Origin: Armatimonadota bacterium
GTDB lineage: Bacteria > Armatimonadota > JAAZEB01
Reading direction: 5' to 3'
NCBI GenBank assembly: GCA_012512265.1
Contig: JAAZEM010000053.1
Coordinates: 1-57,049 of the forward strand
DNA length: 57,049 bases
In this document: piece after piece, positions 42,397 through 50,459 of the stretch
Numbering within the stretch: position 1 is the first letter of the stretch
How the letters are laid out: every line of letters starts with the position of its first letter
Program-made: the position numbers and the translations under genes
Notes under the pieces: generated by a model
The model's database searches: none
What the model saw: the letters and a program-made list of their open reading frames with translations, nothing else
Told to the model about the DNA's origin: nothing

Positions 42397-43326
42397 AACA
42401 CGCTCGCCGCCACGCCTCTCCAGCGATTGCGGAAGGCGGAGGGGACCGTTGTCCAGCTCGTCGTCCCAGCGCCAGGCATCGAGTCCGGGCACCTTCTCAG
42501 GCGCCGCGGCGTACTCGCGGTACAGGTCGGTGTAGGTGGTCGTGGGCAGGCCCATCGACTTCACCAGCCGGATCAACAGATCAATAATTTGGCAATCCGG
42601 GCTCTGGCGGTAGACCGAGTGGGGGTGATAGACGAGCGAGATGTAATCGAGGCCGAGGGAGAAGGCACGCTCGTACCAGACGCGCTGGACGGCGAGCTCC
42701 TCCTCGGGATCGCGCACGGGCCGATTTGGAATGCCCCAGGAGAGCACTGGCGGCCACGAGAGGCAGAGCATGGAGGACCGCGGACCTTTCAGGACGTTAT
42801 CGTGCCAGCCGTGCCCTGGAAGCTCCAGGAGATTCGGGAAGCCATCTTCGGTGTACCAGTGGGCCTGCTGCAGCCCCGAGGGGATCGAGTCGGCGGGCCC
42901 GCGGAGGTAGGTGCTGATGTAGCGAACCCCGCATTCGGCGAAGATCGCAAGACGGTCGGGGGCGCCGCGCATTCCCTGGAAGAAACCGCATCCCGAGCGC
43001 GTTCCGATGCAGGGGCGCTCGAAGACGCGTTCGACCCACTCCTTGCCTAAAGTGATCTCCTCGCGCAGCACGTCGAGCGAGACGCCCGGGCCGTGCATCG
43101 CGTTGTCTCTCAACATGCGGTGCGCGTAGGTGTGCGACTGGAGGTCGAAGAGTGGCGAGCGTCCGAGGATGGGCTTCAGCTGGGCGCCTTTCTGTTCGAG
43201 AACGCGGCCCAGGCAGAAAAAGGTGGCCGGGACCTGGTGCTCCTCGTGCAGGCGCGCGAGCACGGGCGCGGCCTGCACGCACAGCTCGGCATTCTCCAGG
43301 TCGTAGGCAAAGATGACACGCGTCAT
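42391..43326 (-). CDS. Polysaccharide deacetylase (NodB-like, carbohydrate esterase 4)
   Basis: A 311-residue cytosolic NodB-like protein. The first motif is present as a variant with a single Asp (FAYDLEN), the metal-binding HxxxH appears in SHTYAH, and ATFFCLGRV, RPCIGTRSGCGFF and YHPHSVY complete the family pattern. These enzymes remove N- or O-acetyl groups from polysaccharides, chitooligosaccharides or related substrates. No signal peptide is visible. Start at 43326: GAGGAG nine bases upstream; the frame is open to 43443 but the extension is implausible. It diverges from the thiamine operon with an AT-rich palindrome between them. The substrate is unknown; an allantoinase- or puuE-like deacetylase role is also possible. 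Confidence 0.8.
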   Translation of the reverse strand: MTRVIFAYDLENAELCVQAAPVLARLHEEHQVPATFFCLGRVLEQKGAQLKPILGRSPLFDLQSHTYAHRMLRDNAMHGPGVSLDVLREEITLGKEWVERVFERPCIGTRSGCGFFQGMRGAPDRLAIFAECGVRYISTYLRGPADSIPSGLQQAHWYTEDGFPNLLELPGHGWHDNVLKGPRSSMLCLSWPPVLSWGIPNRPVRDPEEELAVQRVWYERAFSLGLDYISLVYHPHSVYRQSPDCQIIDLLIRLVKSMGLPTTTYTDLYREYAAAPEKVPGLDAWRWDDELDNGPLRLPQSLERRGGERVS

Positions 43327-43484
43327 GGCGGCTTTCTCCTCACATCGCGCCCGCGAGATCGCGAGCGGGGTTGGAGAAGCGTTCGCTCCTGGGCGCGGAT
43401 TCCCTCCCAACGCCGCAGACGTCGTTGCGGCGCCATCCAGCACGGATGCGCGCAGCCCATCCAGGCGTGCCTATCTAACTTCCG

Positions 43485-43498
43485 ATAATGCTCATTAT
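43485..43498. promoter_or_regulatory. AT-rich palindrome, possible operator
   Basis: ATAATG-CT-CATTAT is a perfect 6-base inverted repeat in an otherwise GC-rich genome, in the space between the divergent deacetylase and the thiamine promoter. It lies 25 bases upstream of the thiamine -35 element and 159 bases before the deacetylase start. No regulator gene is adjacent. Confidence 0.3.
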
Positions 43499-43522
43499 GT
43501 TGACTTAGTCCACTGGGGCCGG

Positions 43523-43551
43523 TTGACACTGTCTCCTGGATGTGATACACT
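43523..43551 (+). promoter_or_regulatory. Promoter of the thiamine operon
   Basis: A consensus -35 TTGACA (43523-43528), a 17-base spacer, and -10 TACACT (43546-43551) preceded by TGA, an extended -10. Start near 43558, 40 bases before the riboswitch. Confidence 0.75.
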
Positions 43552-43597
43552 CGGGCAAAACCCACACGCCTGGCGCTGGCCAGGTAACTTGGGAAAC

Positions 43598-43678
43598 GTC
43601 AGTTGGGGTGCTGCGCCCGGCGCGGCTGAGAAGAGACCCATGAACCTGATCCGGGTAATGCCGGCGAAGGGAACTGAC
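43598..43678 (+). promoter_or_regulatory. TPP riboswitch (THI element)
   Basis: An 81-base aptamer. P1 is formed by GTCAGTT (43598-43604) and AACTGAC (43672-43678). The conserved core reads GGGGTGC, then GGCTGAGA, ACCCATGAACCTGATC, and GGGTAATGCCGGCGAAGGGA, the invariant THI-box parts in the right order. Thiamine pyrophosphate binding would switch off thi4-thiE. The distance between P1 and the hairpin at 43687 suits transcriptional control. Confidence 0.95.
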
Positions 43679-43686
43679 ATCCCAGC

Positions 43687-43706
43687 GCTCCCGTTTCCAC
43701 GGGAGC
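43687..43706 (+). terminator. Expression platform hairpin of the TPP riboswitch
   Basis: GCTCCCGT (43687-43694), loop TTCC, ACGGGAGC (43699-43706); perfect 8-base stem nine bases after the aptamer. A pyrimidine-rich stretch (TTCTGCCTCTTCTCC) follows, consistent with a weak intrinsic terminator. Translational control is possible but the ribosome site is 70 bases further on. Confidence 0.6.
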
Positions 43707-43784
43707 TGCTAGCGTTCTGCCTCTTCTCCTTTCACCCGCCACGGGCCACGCGCCTCTAGCCTGCTCGCACGAAAGGAATCTGGC

Positions 43785-44567
43785 ATGAACGCAACCGAAG
43801 AGCGAATTACCGGCGCAATTGTCCGCAGTTACTTCGAGAAGCTCCAGCAGCACCTAGCCATCGATGTGGCGATCGTGGGTGCCGGACCGTCTGGCCTGGT
43901 GGCAGCGCGCGACCTGGCGCGCGCCGGCCTGCGCGTCGCCCTCTTTGAGAGCAAGCTCGCTCCGGGCGGCGGGATTTGGGGTGGGGGCATGCTGTTCAAC
44001 GAGATCGTGGTCCAGGCGGATGCCCTCCCCATTCTCGATGACTTCGGGATTCGCCACCGGCCGGCGGACGCCCCAGGCCTGCACACCGCCGACGCCGTGG
44101 AGGTCGCCTCGGGCCTCATCTTCGGCGCTCTCCAGGCGGGTGCCACGCTCTTCAACGCCATCCGCGTGGAGGATATCGTCTTCCACGAGGACCGGATCGC
44201 CGGCGTCGTCATCCAGTGGACGCCGATCGCGCGCCTCCAGATGCACGTCGACCCGCTTGTCGTGATGGCGCGCGCCGTGGTCGATGGCACCGGCCATCCG
44301 AGCGAAATCGTCGCCATGGCGACGCGCAAAGCGGGCGTGCGCATCGACACGCCCACCGGCGATATCCTCGGCGAGCGCCCGATGTGGGTGGACCAGGGCG
44401 AAGCCTCGACCGTGGAGCAGACCCGGCGCCTCTATCCGGGCCTCTACGCCTGTGGCATGGCCGCGAACAACGTCGGCGGAGGCTTTCGCATGGGCCCGAT
44501 CTTCGGCGGGATGCTGAAGAGCGGGCGCAAGCTCGCGCGCCTGATCGTGGAGGACCTCCGTGATTGA
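43785..44567 (+). CDS. thi4: Thi4-family thiazole synthase (sulfide-dependent type)
   Basis: A 260-residue Thi4, which makes the adenylated thiazole precursor of thiamine from NAD and glycine. The dinucleotide fold ([18 protein letters not shown], 31-48) is followed by the glycine-rich [10 protein letters not shown] (61-70) and [14 protein letters not shown] (231-244). Yeast and plant Thi4 sacrifice an active-site Cys as sulfur donor. Here the region after the conserved DGTGH (167-171) holds no Cys, and the only Cys in the whole protein is Cys223 in YACGMAANN. This fits the non-suicidal, sulfide-using archaeal/bacterial type. It is the first gene of the TPP-riboswitch operon (AAAGGAAT before ATG). 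Its stop overlaps the thiE start. Confidence 0.92.
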   Translation: MNATEERITGAIVRSYFEKLQQHLAIDVAIVGAGPSGLVAARDLARAGLRVALFESKLAPGGGIWGGGMLFNEIVVQADALPILDDFGIRHRPADAPGLHTADAVEVASGLIFGALQAGATLFNAIRVEDIVFHEDRIAGVVIQWTPIARLQMHVDPLVVMARAVVDGTGHPSEIVAMATRKAGVRIDTPTGDILGERPMWVDQGEASTVEQTRRLYPGLYACGMAANNVGGGFRMGPIFGGMLKSGRKLARLIVEDLRD

Positions 44568-45189
44568 GCCGTTTGGCCTCTACCTCATCCTCACCGACCC
44601 GGTGGCCGGCTACGAGTGCTGCGCCGAGGCCGCGGTCGAGGCGGGGGTGCGGTTTCTCCAGCTCCGGATGAAAGGCGTGCCCCGCTCCGATGTGCTCGCG
44701 ATGGCGCGCCGCCTCCGCGCGATCACGAGGGGAACCGCCACCCGCCTCATCATCAACGACGACCCGTCGGTGGCCGCCGAAGCCGGCGCCGATGGCGCGC
44801 ACCTCGGGCAGGAAGATATGCCCCTGGCAGAGGCGCGCGCGCGCTGGCCCCAGGTCCCACTGTGGGGCCTCTCCACGCATAACGAGGAGCAGGCGCGCGC
44901 GGCGGTTGCCCTAGCGCCCGACTACATCGGCGTCGGTCCCGTGTATCCCACGCCGACGAAGGCGAAACCGGATCCAACTGTTGGGCTGGAGCGCCTGCGG
45001 AAGATCCTCGCCGAGACGCCGCTGCCAGCCGTGGCGATTGGAGGGATCGACGCGGAGCGCCTCCCGGAGGTGGCGCGCGCCGGCGCCGAGAACTTCGCCG
45101 TGGTCCGCGCGGTGTGCCAGGCGGCGGATCCCCTCTCAGCGATCCGCCGCCTTCAGGCGATCTGGGAAGAAGCGCGCGCGGGCCGATAG
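44560..45189 (+). CDS. thiE: Thiamine-phosphate synthase
   Basis: A 209-residue ThiE that joins HMP-diphosphate and thiazole phosphate to thiamine phosphate. Conserved features: [56 protein letters not shown] and [14 protein letters not shown]. It is a complete single-domain enzyme with no kinase fusion. The GTG start at 44560 overlaps the thi4 stop by eight bases (GTGATTGA), so the two are probably translationally coupled under the upstream riboswitch. ThiC, ThiD and ThiL are not in this window, so the pyrimidine and final phosphorylation steps must lie elsewhere. Confidence 0.96.
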   Translation: MIEPFGLYLILTDPVAGYECCAEAAVEAGVRFLQLRMKGVPRSDVLAMARRLRAITRGTATRLIINDDPSVAAEAGADGAHLGQEDMPLAEARARWPQVPLWGLSTHNEEQARAAVALAPDYIGVGPVYPTPTKAKPDPTVGLERLRKILAETPLPAVAIGGIDAERLPEVARAGAENFAVVRAVCQAADPLSAIRRLQAIWEEARAGR

Positions 45190-45209
45190 CGAGTGGCGCA
45201 GTTCCGTAA

Positions 45210-45238
45210 GGGGCATCCACGACGGGCGTGGATGCCCC
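45210..45238 (+). terminator. Terminator hairpin of the thiamine operon
   Basis: GGGGCATCCACG (45210-45221), loop ACGGG, CGTGGATGCCCC (45227-45238): perfect 12-base stem, 20 bases after the thiE stop. No long T-tract follows. The next promoter begins 16 bases later. Confidence 0.7.
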
Positions 45239-45254
45239 CATCCCCCCTGCCCTC

Positions 45255-45283
45255 TTGACGCCAGCAGGCGGGTCGTGTATCAT
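45255..45283 (+). promoter_or_regulatory. Promoter of the SIS-kinase gene pair
   Basis: -35 TTGACG (45255-45260), 17-base spacer, -10 TATCAT (45278-45283). Start near 45290, about 75 bases before the ATG at 45366. Confidence 0.7.
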
Positions 45284-45365
45284 CCGGCAAGAGTTCACGC
45301 GGTTGCGACTAGCGAGCGTGAGTTGGCCATCAGCCGAGAAGGGCCAACCCACCGGGAGAAGCGAG

Positions 45366-45959
45366 ATGGGCAGAAGCGTGGTCTTGAGTCCGATGGGCTA
45401 TCTGGAGCAGGTGATGCAGGCCGCACGCGAGGTGAATCCCGCCGAGGTGGACGCCCTCGCGGGAGCGATCGAGGAGGCCTACCATGGCGGGCGTTTCGTC
45501 TTCCTCATCGGCAACGGCGGGAGCGGCGCGAATGCCTCGCACCTGTGCGAGGACCTGGGGAAAGGAACGCTCACCGACTTCCGGGGCCAGAAGCGCCTGA
45601 GGGTACTCAGCCTCACCGACAACACCCCCTACATCCTCGCCTGGGGCAATGATACCAACTTCGAGCGCGTCTTCGTCGAGCAGCTCCGCAACCTGGCCGG
45701 GCCGAGCGACCTCCTCATCGCCATCTCCGGTTCCGGGAACAGCCCCAACGTCCTCCGCGCGGTGGAATACGCCAACCGCATTGGGATGCGCACCTTCGGG
45801 GTCACCGGGTTCAACGGCGGCCGGCTGCGCGAGATGGTCCGCGCCTGCCTGCACGTGCCGTGCGATGACATGGGCGTGGTCGAGGCGGTCCATGCCATCT
45901 TTTTCCACTACCTGGTGGATGCCCTCCGACTCCGGTTTCAAGGAGAGGGAGACGCATGA
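45366..45959 (+). CDS. SIS-domain protein, GmhA/DiaA-like
   Basis: A 197-residue SIS (sugar isomerase) protein. FLIGNGGSGANASHL (47-60) is the phosphate-binding loop; IAISGSGNSPNVLRAVEYA (119-137) and GVTGFNGG are typical of GmhA phosphoheptose isomerase and DiaA. A Glu-His pair (E173, H176 in VVEAVHAIFFHYL) lies where GmhA has its C-terminal helix. GmhA converts sedoheptulose 7-phosphate to D,D-heptose 7-phosphate. The following gene is a HldE-like kinase, so a heptose or other phosphosugar pathway is likely, though neither is a textbook copy. Start: GGGAG seven bases before the ATG. Possible cotranscription with the kinase across 88 bases. Confidence 0.75.
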   Translation: MGRSVVLSPMGYLEQVMQAAREVNPAEVDALAGAIEEAYHGGRFVFLIGNGGSGANASHLCEDLGKGTLTDFRGQKRLRVLSLTDNTPYILAWGNDTNFERVFVEQLRNLAGPSDLLIAISGSGNSPNVLRAVEYANRIGMRTFGVTGFNGGRLREMVRACLHVPCDDMGVVEAVHAIFFHYLVDALRLRFQGEGDA

Positions 45960-46047
45960 GCAGCCGGGTATCGCCGGGCCGGCACTCTCCCACTCGCATC
46001 CTCCATCGCCGGCGGGCCAGCACCGCGATCTCGAGAGGTACCCTTTG

Positions 46048-47100
46048 ATGACGGTCGAGCGTTTGCAACAGATCCTGGACCAGTTTGCTCGCGCCCGGGT
46101 GCTGGTGGCCGGCGACTTCTTCCTCGATAAATACCTGGTAATCGACGCCGGGCTCACAGAACGCTCGATTGAGACCGGGTTGCCGGCGTATCAGGTGGTG
46201 GAGAAGCGCGTCTGGCCGGGGGGCGCCGGGGCCGTCGCCGCCAACCTGCGCGCCCTGGGCGCCGGCACGGTTCGGGCGCTCGGGCTCGTGGGACGTGATG
46301 GCGAAGGCTACGAGCTCCGGATGGGACTCGAGGCACTTGGCATCGACACATCCCTCCTGGTGGAGACGAACGCCTGCTTCACGCCCACCTACACCAAGCC
46401 GGTGTGGCGCGAGGCAGGGACCGAGCGCGAGATGAACCGGCTCGATATCCGAAGCCGCCACCCGTGCCCGCCAGACGTGGAGCAGCGCGTGCTCCTCCAG
46501 CTGCGCGAGAGCGTCGCTACCGCCCATGCCATCGTCGTGGTCGACCAGGTGCCGGAGCGCAACCGCGGGGTGATCACCGATGCCGTGCGCGCGGTGCTGA
46601 CAGAGCTGGCGCGCGCCCATCCCGATACGGTCTTTATCGCCGATTCGCGCATGCGCGCAGGCGAGTATCCGGGCCTCTCCGTGAAGCCAAACCGGGCCGA
46701 GGCGATCCGCACGGTTTTCGGCGAGAGGCGGGCAGAACCCACGTTCGAGGAGGTGCTCGCCGCCGGGCGAGAACTCCAGGCGCGGAGCGGGCGTCCCACC
46801 TTCATCACTCTGGCGGAGGATGGTCTCCTCATCTTCGATGGGAAGCGCGTTTGGCACGCGCCGGCGCTTCGCCAGACGGGGCCCGTGGACCCCTGTGGCG
46901 CAGGCGATAGCGTCATAGCCGGGATTGCCCTCGCCCTCTGCTCGGGCGCGAGCGCGCTGGAAGCCGGCATCGTCGGCAACGTGGTCGCGTCGATCACGGT
47001 CCAGCAGATCGGCGTCACCGGTACCGCGAGTCGTGACGAGGTCCTGGAGCGTTTCCGCGCCGCGGGCGATGCGTTCCTCCCGCGCCCGGTCGATGGATAG
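46048..47100 (+). CDS. PfkB-family sugar kinase, HldE/RfaE-like
   Basis: A 350-residue ribokinase-type kinase. VLVAGDFFLDKYLV starts the fold; PGGAGAVAANLRALGAG is the sugar-binding loop; IADSRMRAGEYPGLSVKPN and the catalytic anion-hole motif DPCGAGDS follow, with Asp as base. It resembles the kinase domain of RfaE/HldE (ADP-heptose synthesis), which phosphorylates heptose 7-phosphate, but the usual ISPEAPVPVV segment is replaced by SIETGLPAYQVV, so the substrate may differ. No adenylyltransferase domain is attached. ATG at 46048 has GAGAGGT upstream. It is paired with the SIS protein, and converges with the GH32 gene (6-base gap). Confidence 0.75.
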   Translation: MTVERLQQILDQFARARVLVAGDFFLDKYLVIDAGLTERSIETGLPAYQVVEKRVWPGGAGAVAANLRALGAGTVRALGLVGRDGEGYELRMGLEALGIDTSLLVETNACFTPTYTKPVWREAGTEREMNRLDIRSRHPCPPDVEQRVLLQLRESVATAHAIVVVDQVPERNRGVITDAVRAVLTELARAHPDTVFIADSRMRAGEYPGLSVKPNRAEAIRTVFGERRAEPTFEEVLAAGRELQARSGRPTFITLAEDGLLIFDGKRVWHAPALRQTGPVDPCGAGDSVIAGIALALCSGASALEAGIVGNVVASITVQQIGVTGTASRDEVLERFRAAGDAFLPRPVDG

Positions 47101-47106
47101 GCGTGC

Positions 47107-48705
47107 CTAAGCCGGCTCCCACGCGGAGCGCAGCTCGTGAATCTCCACCCGGGTGGCCACGGCGGTGCCGCCCCGCGTGAACAGCTCGACGCCCTGGCTT
47201 CCCTCGGGGATGACGGCGCAGACCGGAAGGTAGACGCGCCCGTCGTTCGCGTACAGCTCGAGCGAGAGACGGTCTACCAGCACCCGGATCCGGAGCCGGC
47301 CATTCACCGGCGAGAGCGGCGCGCTCCAGCGAAGGCACGAGAGCTCCCGCTTCACGCAGTCGTAGGTGACCGGCACGCCGTGGACCGACGCGCCCGCCGC
47401 AGTTGAGCTGCCGGGATCGAGCTCGAGCGAGAGGTCGAGGAGCTCCCCGGAGACACCGTCGAGAGACAGTGAGCCTTCTGGGATGGTCAGGTGATCCCAA
47501 GCGTGTCGCGCGCGGTAGAGCGTTTCGATCTCCCGGACCGGCCAGGCGAAGAGGCGGATCCCCTCCTCGGTGGTCCGCAGCGTCAGCTCCACGGGGAAGC
47601 CCATCATCTGGTTGAACGGCATCTCCGGGTGCCCGGCGCGTGCCCAGGCGATCTGGATCCGCCGGCCATCCTCGCACGGGATGTTGTTGAACGTTTGCGA
47701 GGCGTAGAAGCAGTCGCTGTGGTAAAAGCGGTGCTTGCCCGATTCCGCGACAAACCGCTGGCCGTCGAAGTGGCCGATAGTATAGTCGCCATCGGCGGCG
47801 TGAAGCACCCAGCGAGTGTTCTCAGGGTTGCCATCGACGGGCAGCTCGAACAGCTCGGGGCATTCGTAGTAGCCCTCAACACGGCTGGCAAACTTCCACA
47901 CCTTCAGGTCTGGCGAGGTGTAGAAGGCGATACCCTTGCTGAGAGCGTCGCCCTCTCCCTGCTCGTCATACACCGCCATCACCCAATGCTTGCCGGGCGC
48001 GTACCAGATCACCTTCGGATCGCGCCCGCGGTGCCTCACCACCGGGTTCCCCGGATACTCGGTGAAGCTGCGCCCCCGGTCGGTGCTGTAGGCGATGCAC
48101 TCCCCCCGGCCGGTGCTGGTGTAGATGGCGACGAGAGTATCCTCTAGCCCGCGCTGGAAACCTGCGGTGTTCCGGGTGTCCACCACCGCGCTCCCGGAAT
48201 AGACCCAGTCGCCGTAGCGACGCGGGTAGAGCGCCACCGGCAGCTCCTCCCAATGCACCAGGTCACGGCTCACCGCGTGCCCCCAGTGCATGTTGCCCCA
48301 CTCGCGCCCGTAGGGGTTGTGCTGGAAGAAGAGGTGATACTCGCCCCGGTGGTAGACCAGGCCGTTGGGGTCGTTGTTCCAGCCTCGCCGGGGAGAAAAG
48401 TGGAACTGAGGTCGGTAGCGCTCGCGATAGATCGTGTCGGCGTCCGGCACCGAGGGGGCCTGGCGGAGGGCTGCCAGCGCGTCCGATCCATCCGGAAGCC
48501 CCTCCGCCTCGACGCGCAGCCACTTTCCCTCGAAAGCCGAAAGGTCGCTAAAGACCCAGAAGTCGGGCGCCCCCTCCGCCAGCTCGATATCGAACTCGCG
48601 CTCAACGCTTCCCTCGACGAGGAAGCGCATCCGGCGCAGAGGCGCGCCGTTTTTCACCGGCAGGTGGAGGTAGCGCTCTGTCACCTTCATCTCACGCGTG
48701 GTCAT
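47107..48705 (-). CDS. GH32 fructan hydrolase (levanase/invertase-like)
   Basis: A 532-residue GH32 enzyme, which cleaves beta-fructofuranosyl linkages in inulin, levan or sucrose. Catalytic triad motifs: WNNDPNG near 108 (Asp nucleophile), RDPK near 227 (stabiliser), ECPELFE near 280 (acid/base Glu). The five-bladed propeller runs from about 95 to 410, followed by a GH32C beta-sandwich to the end (ELYANDGRVYLPV). About 95 N-terminal residues form an extra beta-rich domain. There is no signal peptide, so it acts in the cytosol on imported oligosaccharides, or leaves by an unknown route. Start at 48705, GGAGG seven bases upstream; it overlaps the GHL10 gene stop as ATGA. Confidence 0.93.
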   Translation of the reverse strand: MTTREMKVTERYLHLPVKNGAPLRRMRFLVEGSVEREFDIELAEGAPDFWVFSDLSAFEGKWLRVEAEGLPDGSDALAALRQAPSVPDADTIYRERYRPQFHFSPRRGWNNDPNGLVYHRGEYHLFFQHNPYGREWGNMHWGHAVSRDLVHWEELPVALYPRRYGDWVYSGSAVVDTRNTAGFQRGLEDTLVAIYTSTGRGECIAYSTDRGRSFTEYPGNPVVRHRGRDPKVIWYAPGKHWVMAVYDEQGEGDALSKGIAFYTSPDLKVWKFASRVEGYYECPELFELPVDGNPENTRWVLHAADGDYTIGHFDGQRFVAESGKHRFYHSDCFYASQTFNNIPCEDGRRIQIAWARAGHPEMPFNQMMGFPVELTLRTTEEGIRLFAWPVREIETLYRARHAWDHLTIPEGSLSLDGVSGELLDLSLELDPGSSTAAGASVHGVPVTYDCVKRELSCLRWSAPLSPVNGRLRIRVLVDRLSLELYANDGRVYLPVCAVIPEGSQGVELFTRGGTAVATRVEIHELRSAWEPA

Positions 48706-50240
48706 CTCTCGCCCTCCGCGGGCGGGGTCACGCGCACCTCCACCTTCACCACGCGCACCGGCTGTCCGGCGTGAACGCCGATCTCAGCCCGTGCCCTCCC
48801 CGCGAACGCCGCGCTCGGCACCGAATAGACTGCCTCGTGGGCCTCCGCCTTTTCCAAAACGCCCTCCTCCCCATTCACGCGGATCGCCGGCGGCTGTGCC
48901 GCGTTTTCCAGGCCGAGGACGACGCGAACCGCCCAATCTCTTCCTGGCGCCGGGCAAACCGGCAGATCGAAGCGGAGCGACGTTCCCTCGGCCGGCAAAG
49001 GCGGGCGGTACTCCTCGCCCGGGCCGATGATGTCACGGTAGGTGACTGCGTTCCAGCGCGGCGCCTGCGCCACCTTCTCGCGCGAGCCCAGGGTCAGCAG
49101 CAGCTTCCGGTAAGTCTCCGGGCGCCAGTCGTCCTGGAAGTAGTTGAAGAGGTAGACCGCGTCCGCGCCGTCCTCCCAGATCGCCGCCGCGGCGGCATGG
49201 GCGTGCTCGGGCGAAACGGAGACGGGCTTCGCACCCGGATGGGGGCGATAGAGGATCTCCATGCCGCCCGCCAGCATCACCTTCGGGAAGGGACGCAACA
49301 AGCGGCGCCACTCCGCGATCGGCATGTCGAACTCCAGCGTGGCCCACCGGGGCGCGGGCACCACTAGATCGACCAGGCCCTCGCGCGCCCAGGCGATCGC
49401 GTCGAGGCCCAAAGCTTTCGCCGTCTCGGGCCGGGAGGGGACGCGCACGCCCAGCCGCACCGGATGCCCCCGGCGCGCTGCCGCCTCGTCCACCAGCCCA
49501 CGCACATCCCGGAGCCACGCGGTGAGCACCGGGGCGCCCTCGGCCTCTTTGCCTGGGCTGAAGACGTACGGCTCGCGCATGAAGTCCAGCTCCAGGCCAT
49601 CAATGTCATACCGGTCGAGCGACTCGCGAATCAGCGCCAGGTAGAGGCCACGCACCTCGGGATGGGCGTAATCGAGGGCGTTGGCGAAGTAGCCGGTGGC
49701 GCCTTTCCGGAAGAGATGCCGGTTCTCCACCCAGAACCGGCCGTGGAAGGGATGGTCCAGAATGTCATTGTTATGGACATCGTTCATGCGCAGGCTGATC
49801 CAGGGAGAGATGCCCCGCTGCCGGCAGCGCGCGGCCATCCGGGCGGGGTAGTCCACTCCCTGCGCGTGGAGGTCGCGCATGCTTTGGACTAGGCGGCGAT
49901 ACGCCGCGATGCCCTCGCGCGGCACCGGCTTCAGGAACGGCTGGTCATCCGGACCTGCGGGGTCGAGGCCATCCCAGAACGCGTCCCACGCCTGGCTGCG
50001 ATAGTTGGTGCGCCGGGCGTTGGTGTTGATCATCAGCACGCGAACGCCGGCATCAGCGAGCGTATCCACATAGCGGTCCACCATGCCGCCGCCATCGACG
50101 CCCTCGCCGAAGCGACGGTAGTAGAAGAAGTTGGTGCAATCCTCGTTCTCGATCAGCCCGCGTATCGGCCAGGAAGACGCCTCCGCGCTCTCTGTGGCGG
50201 TCATTGCCATCAACGCCAGCAAAGCGATCATCGCGAACAT
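48702..50240 (-). CDS. Secreted GHL10-like glycosidase-type TIM barrel protein
   Basis: A 512-residue protein with a signal peptide (MIALLALMAMTATESAEA). The barrel contains VRVLMINTNAR, GISPWISLRMNDV, YDIDGLELDFMREPYVF (Asp/Glu near 217, a typical catalytic-strand position), VMLAGGMEILYRP, and ADAVYLFNYF. This matches glycoside-hydrolase-like family 10 (GHL10/DUF187-like) rather than a classical GH10 xylanase. A C-terminal beta-sandwich of about 110 residues follows. It is likely an extracellular or periplasmic glycosidase. A strong promoter is present upstream. Start ATG 50240 or ATG 50231; both fit the GAGGAGGG upstream. Translationally linked to the GH32 gene downstream. Substrate unknown. 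Confidence 0.65.
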   Translation of the reverse strand: MFAMIALLALMAMTATESAEASSWPIRGLIENEDCTNFFYYRRFGEGVDGGGMVDRYVDTLADAGVRVLMINTNARRTNYRSQAWDAFWDGLDPAGPDDQPFLKPVPREGIAAYRRLVQSMRDLHAQGVDYPARMAARCRQRGISPWISLRMNDVHNNDILDHPFHGRFWVENRHLFRKGATGYFANALDYAHPEVRGLYLALIRESLDRYDIDGLELDFMREPYVFSPGKEAEGAPVLTAWLRDVRGLVDEAAARRGHPVRLGVRVPSRPETAKALGLDAIAWAREGLVDLVVPAPRWATLEFDMPIAEWRRLLRPFPKVMLAGGMEILYRPHPGAKPVSVSPEHAHAAAAAIWEDGADAVYLFNYFQDDWRPETYRKLLLTLGSREKVAQAPRWNAVTYRDIIGPGEEYRPPLPAEGTSLRFDLPVCPAPGRDWAVRVVLGLENAAQPPAIRVNGEEGVLEKAEAHEAVYSVPSAAFAGRARAEIGVHAGQPVRVVKVEVRVTPPAEGER

Positions 50241-50305
50241 CCCTCCTCTGCCCTCCTTGGGCGCACACCCCTTCGTGCCTCGCCCGCCTGAATTCGTTGG
50301 CGGGC

Positions 50306-50334
50306 ATTATAGCCCCCTGGCGGCGCTTCGTCAA
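50306..50334 (-). promoter_or_regulatory. Promoter of the GHL10-GH32 operon
   Basis: Minus strand: -35 TTGACG (50334-50329), 17-base spacer, perfect -10 TATAAT (50311-50306). Start near 50299, about 60 bases before the GHL10 ATG. The divergent DUF4091 gene begins 126 bases beyond the -35; no matching promoter for it could be read. Confidence 0.8.
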
Positions 50335-50459
50335 CCGCGTGATTACAGGGAGGGATTCTTCGCCGGAGGCCGTATGATCCCCCATAAAGAGACCGGCCCG
50401 GTTCATGTCTGCGCCGCGGTGCCTGGCCCCGGACGACAGGAGAACCACGGAGGAGAGCT

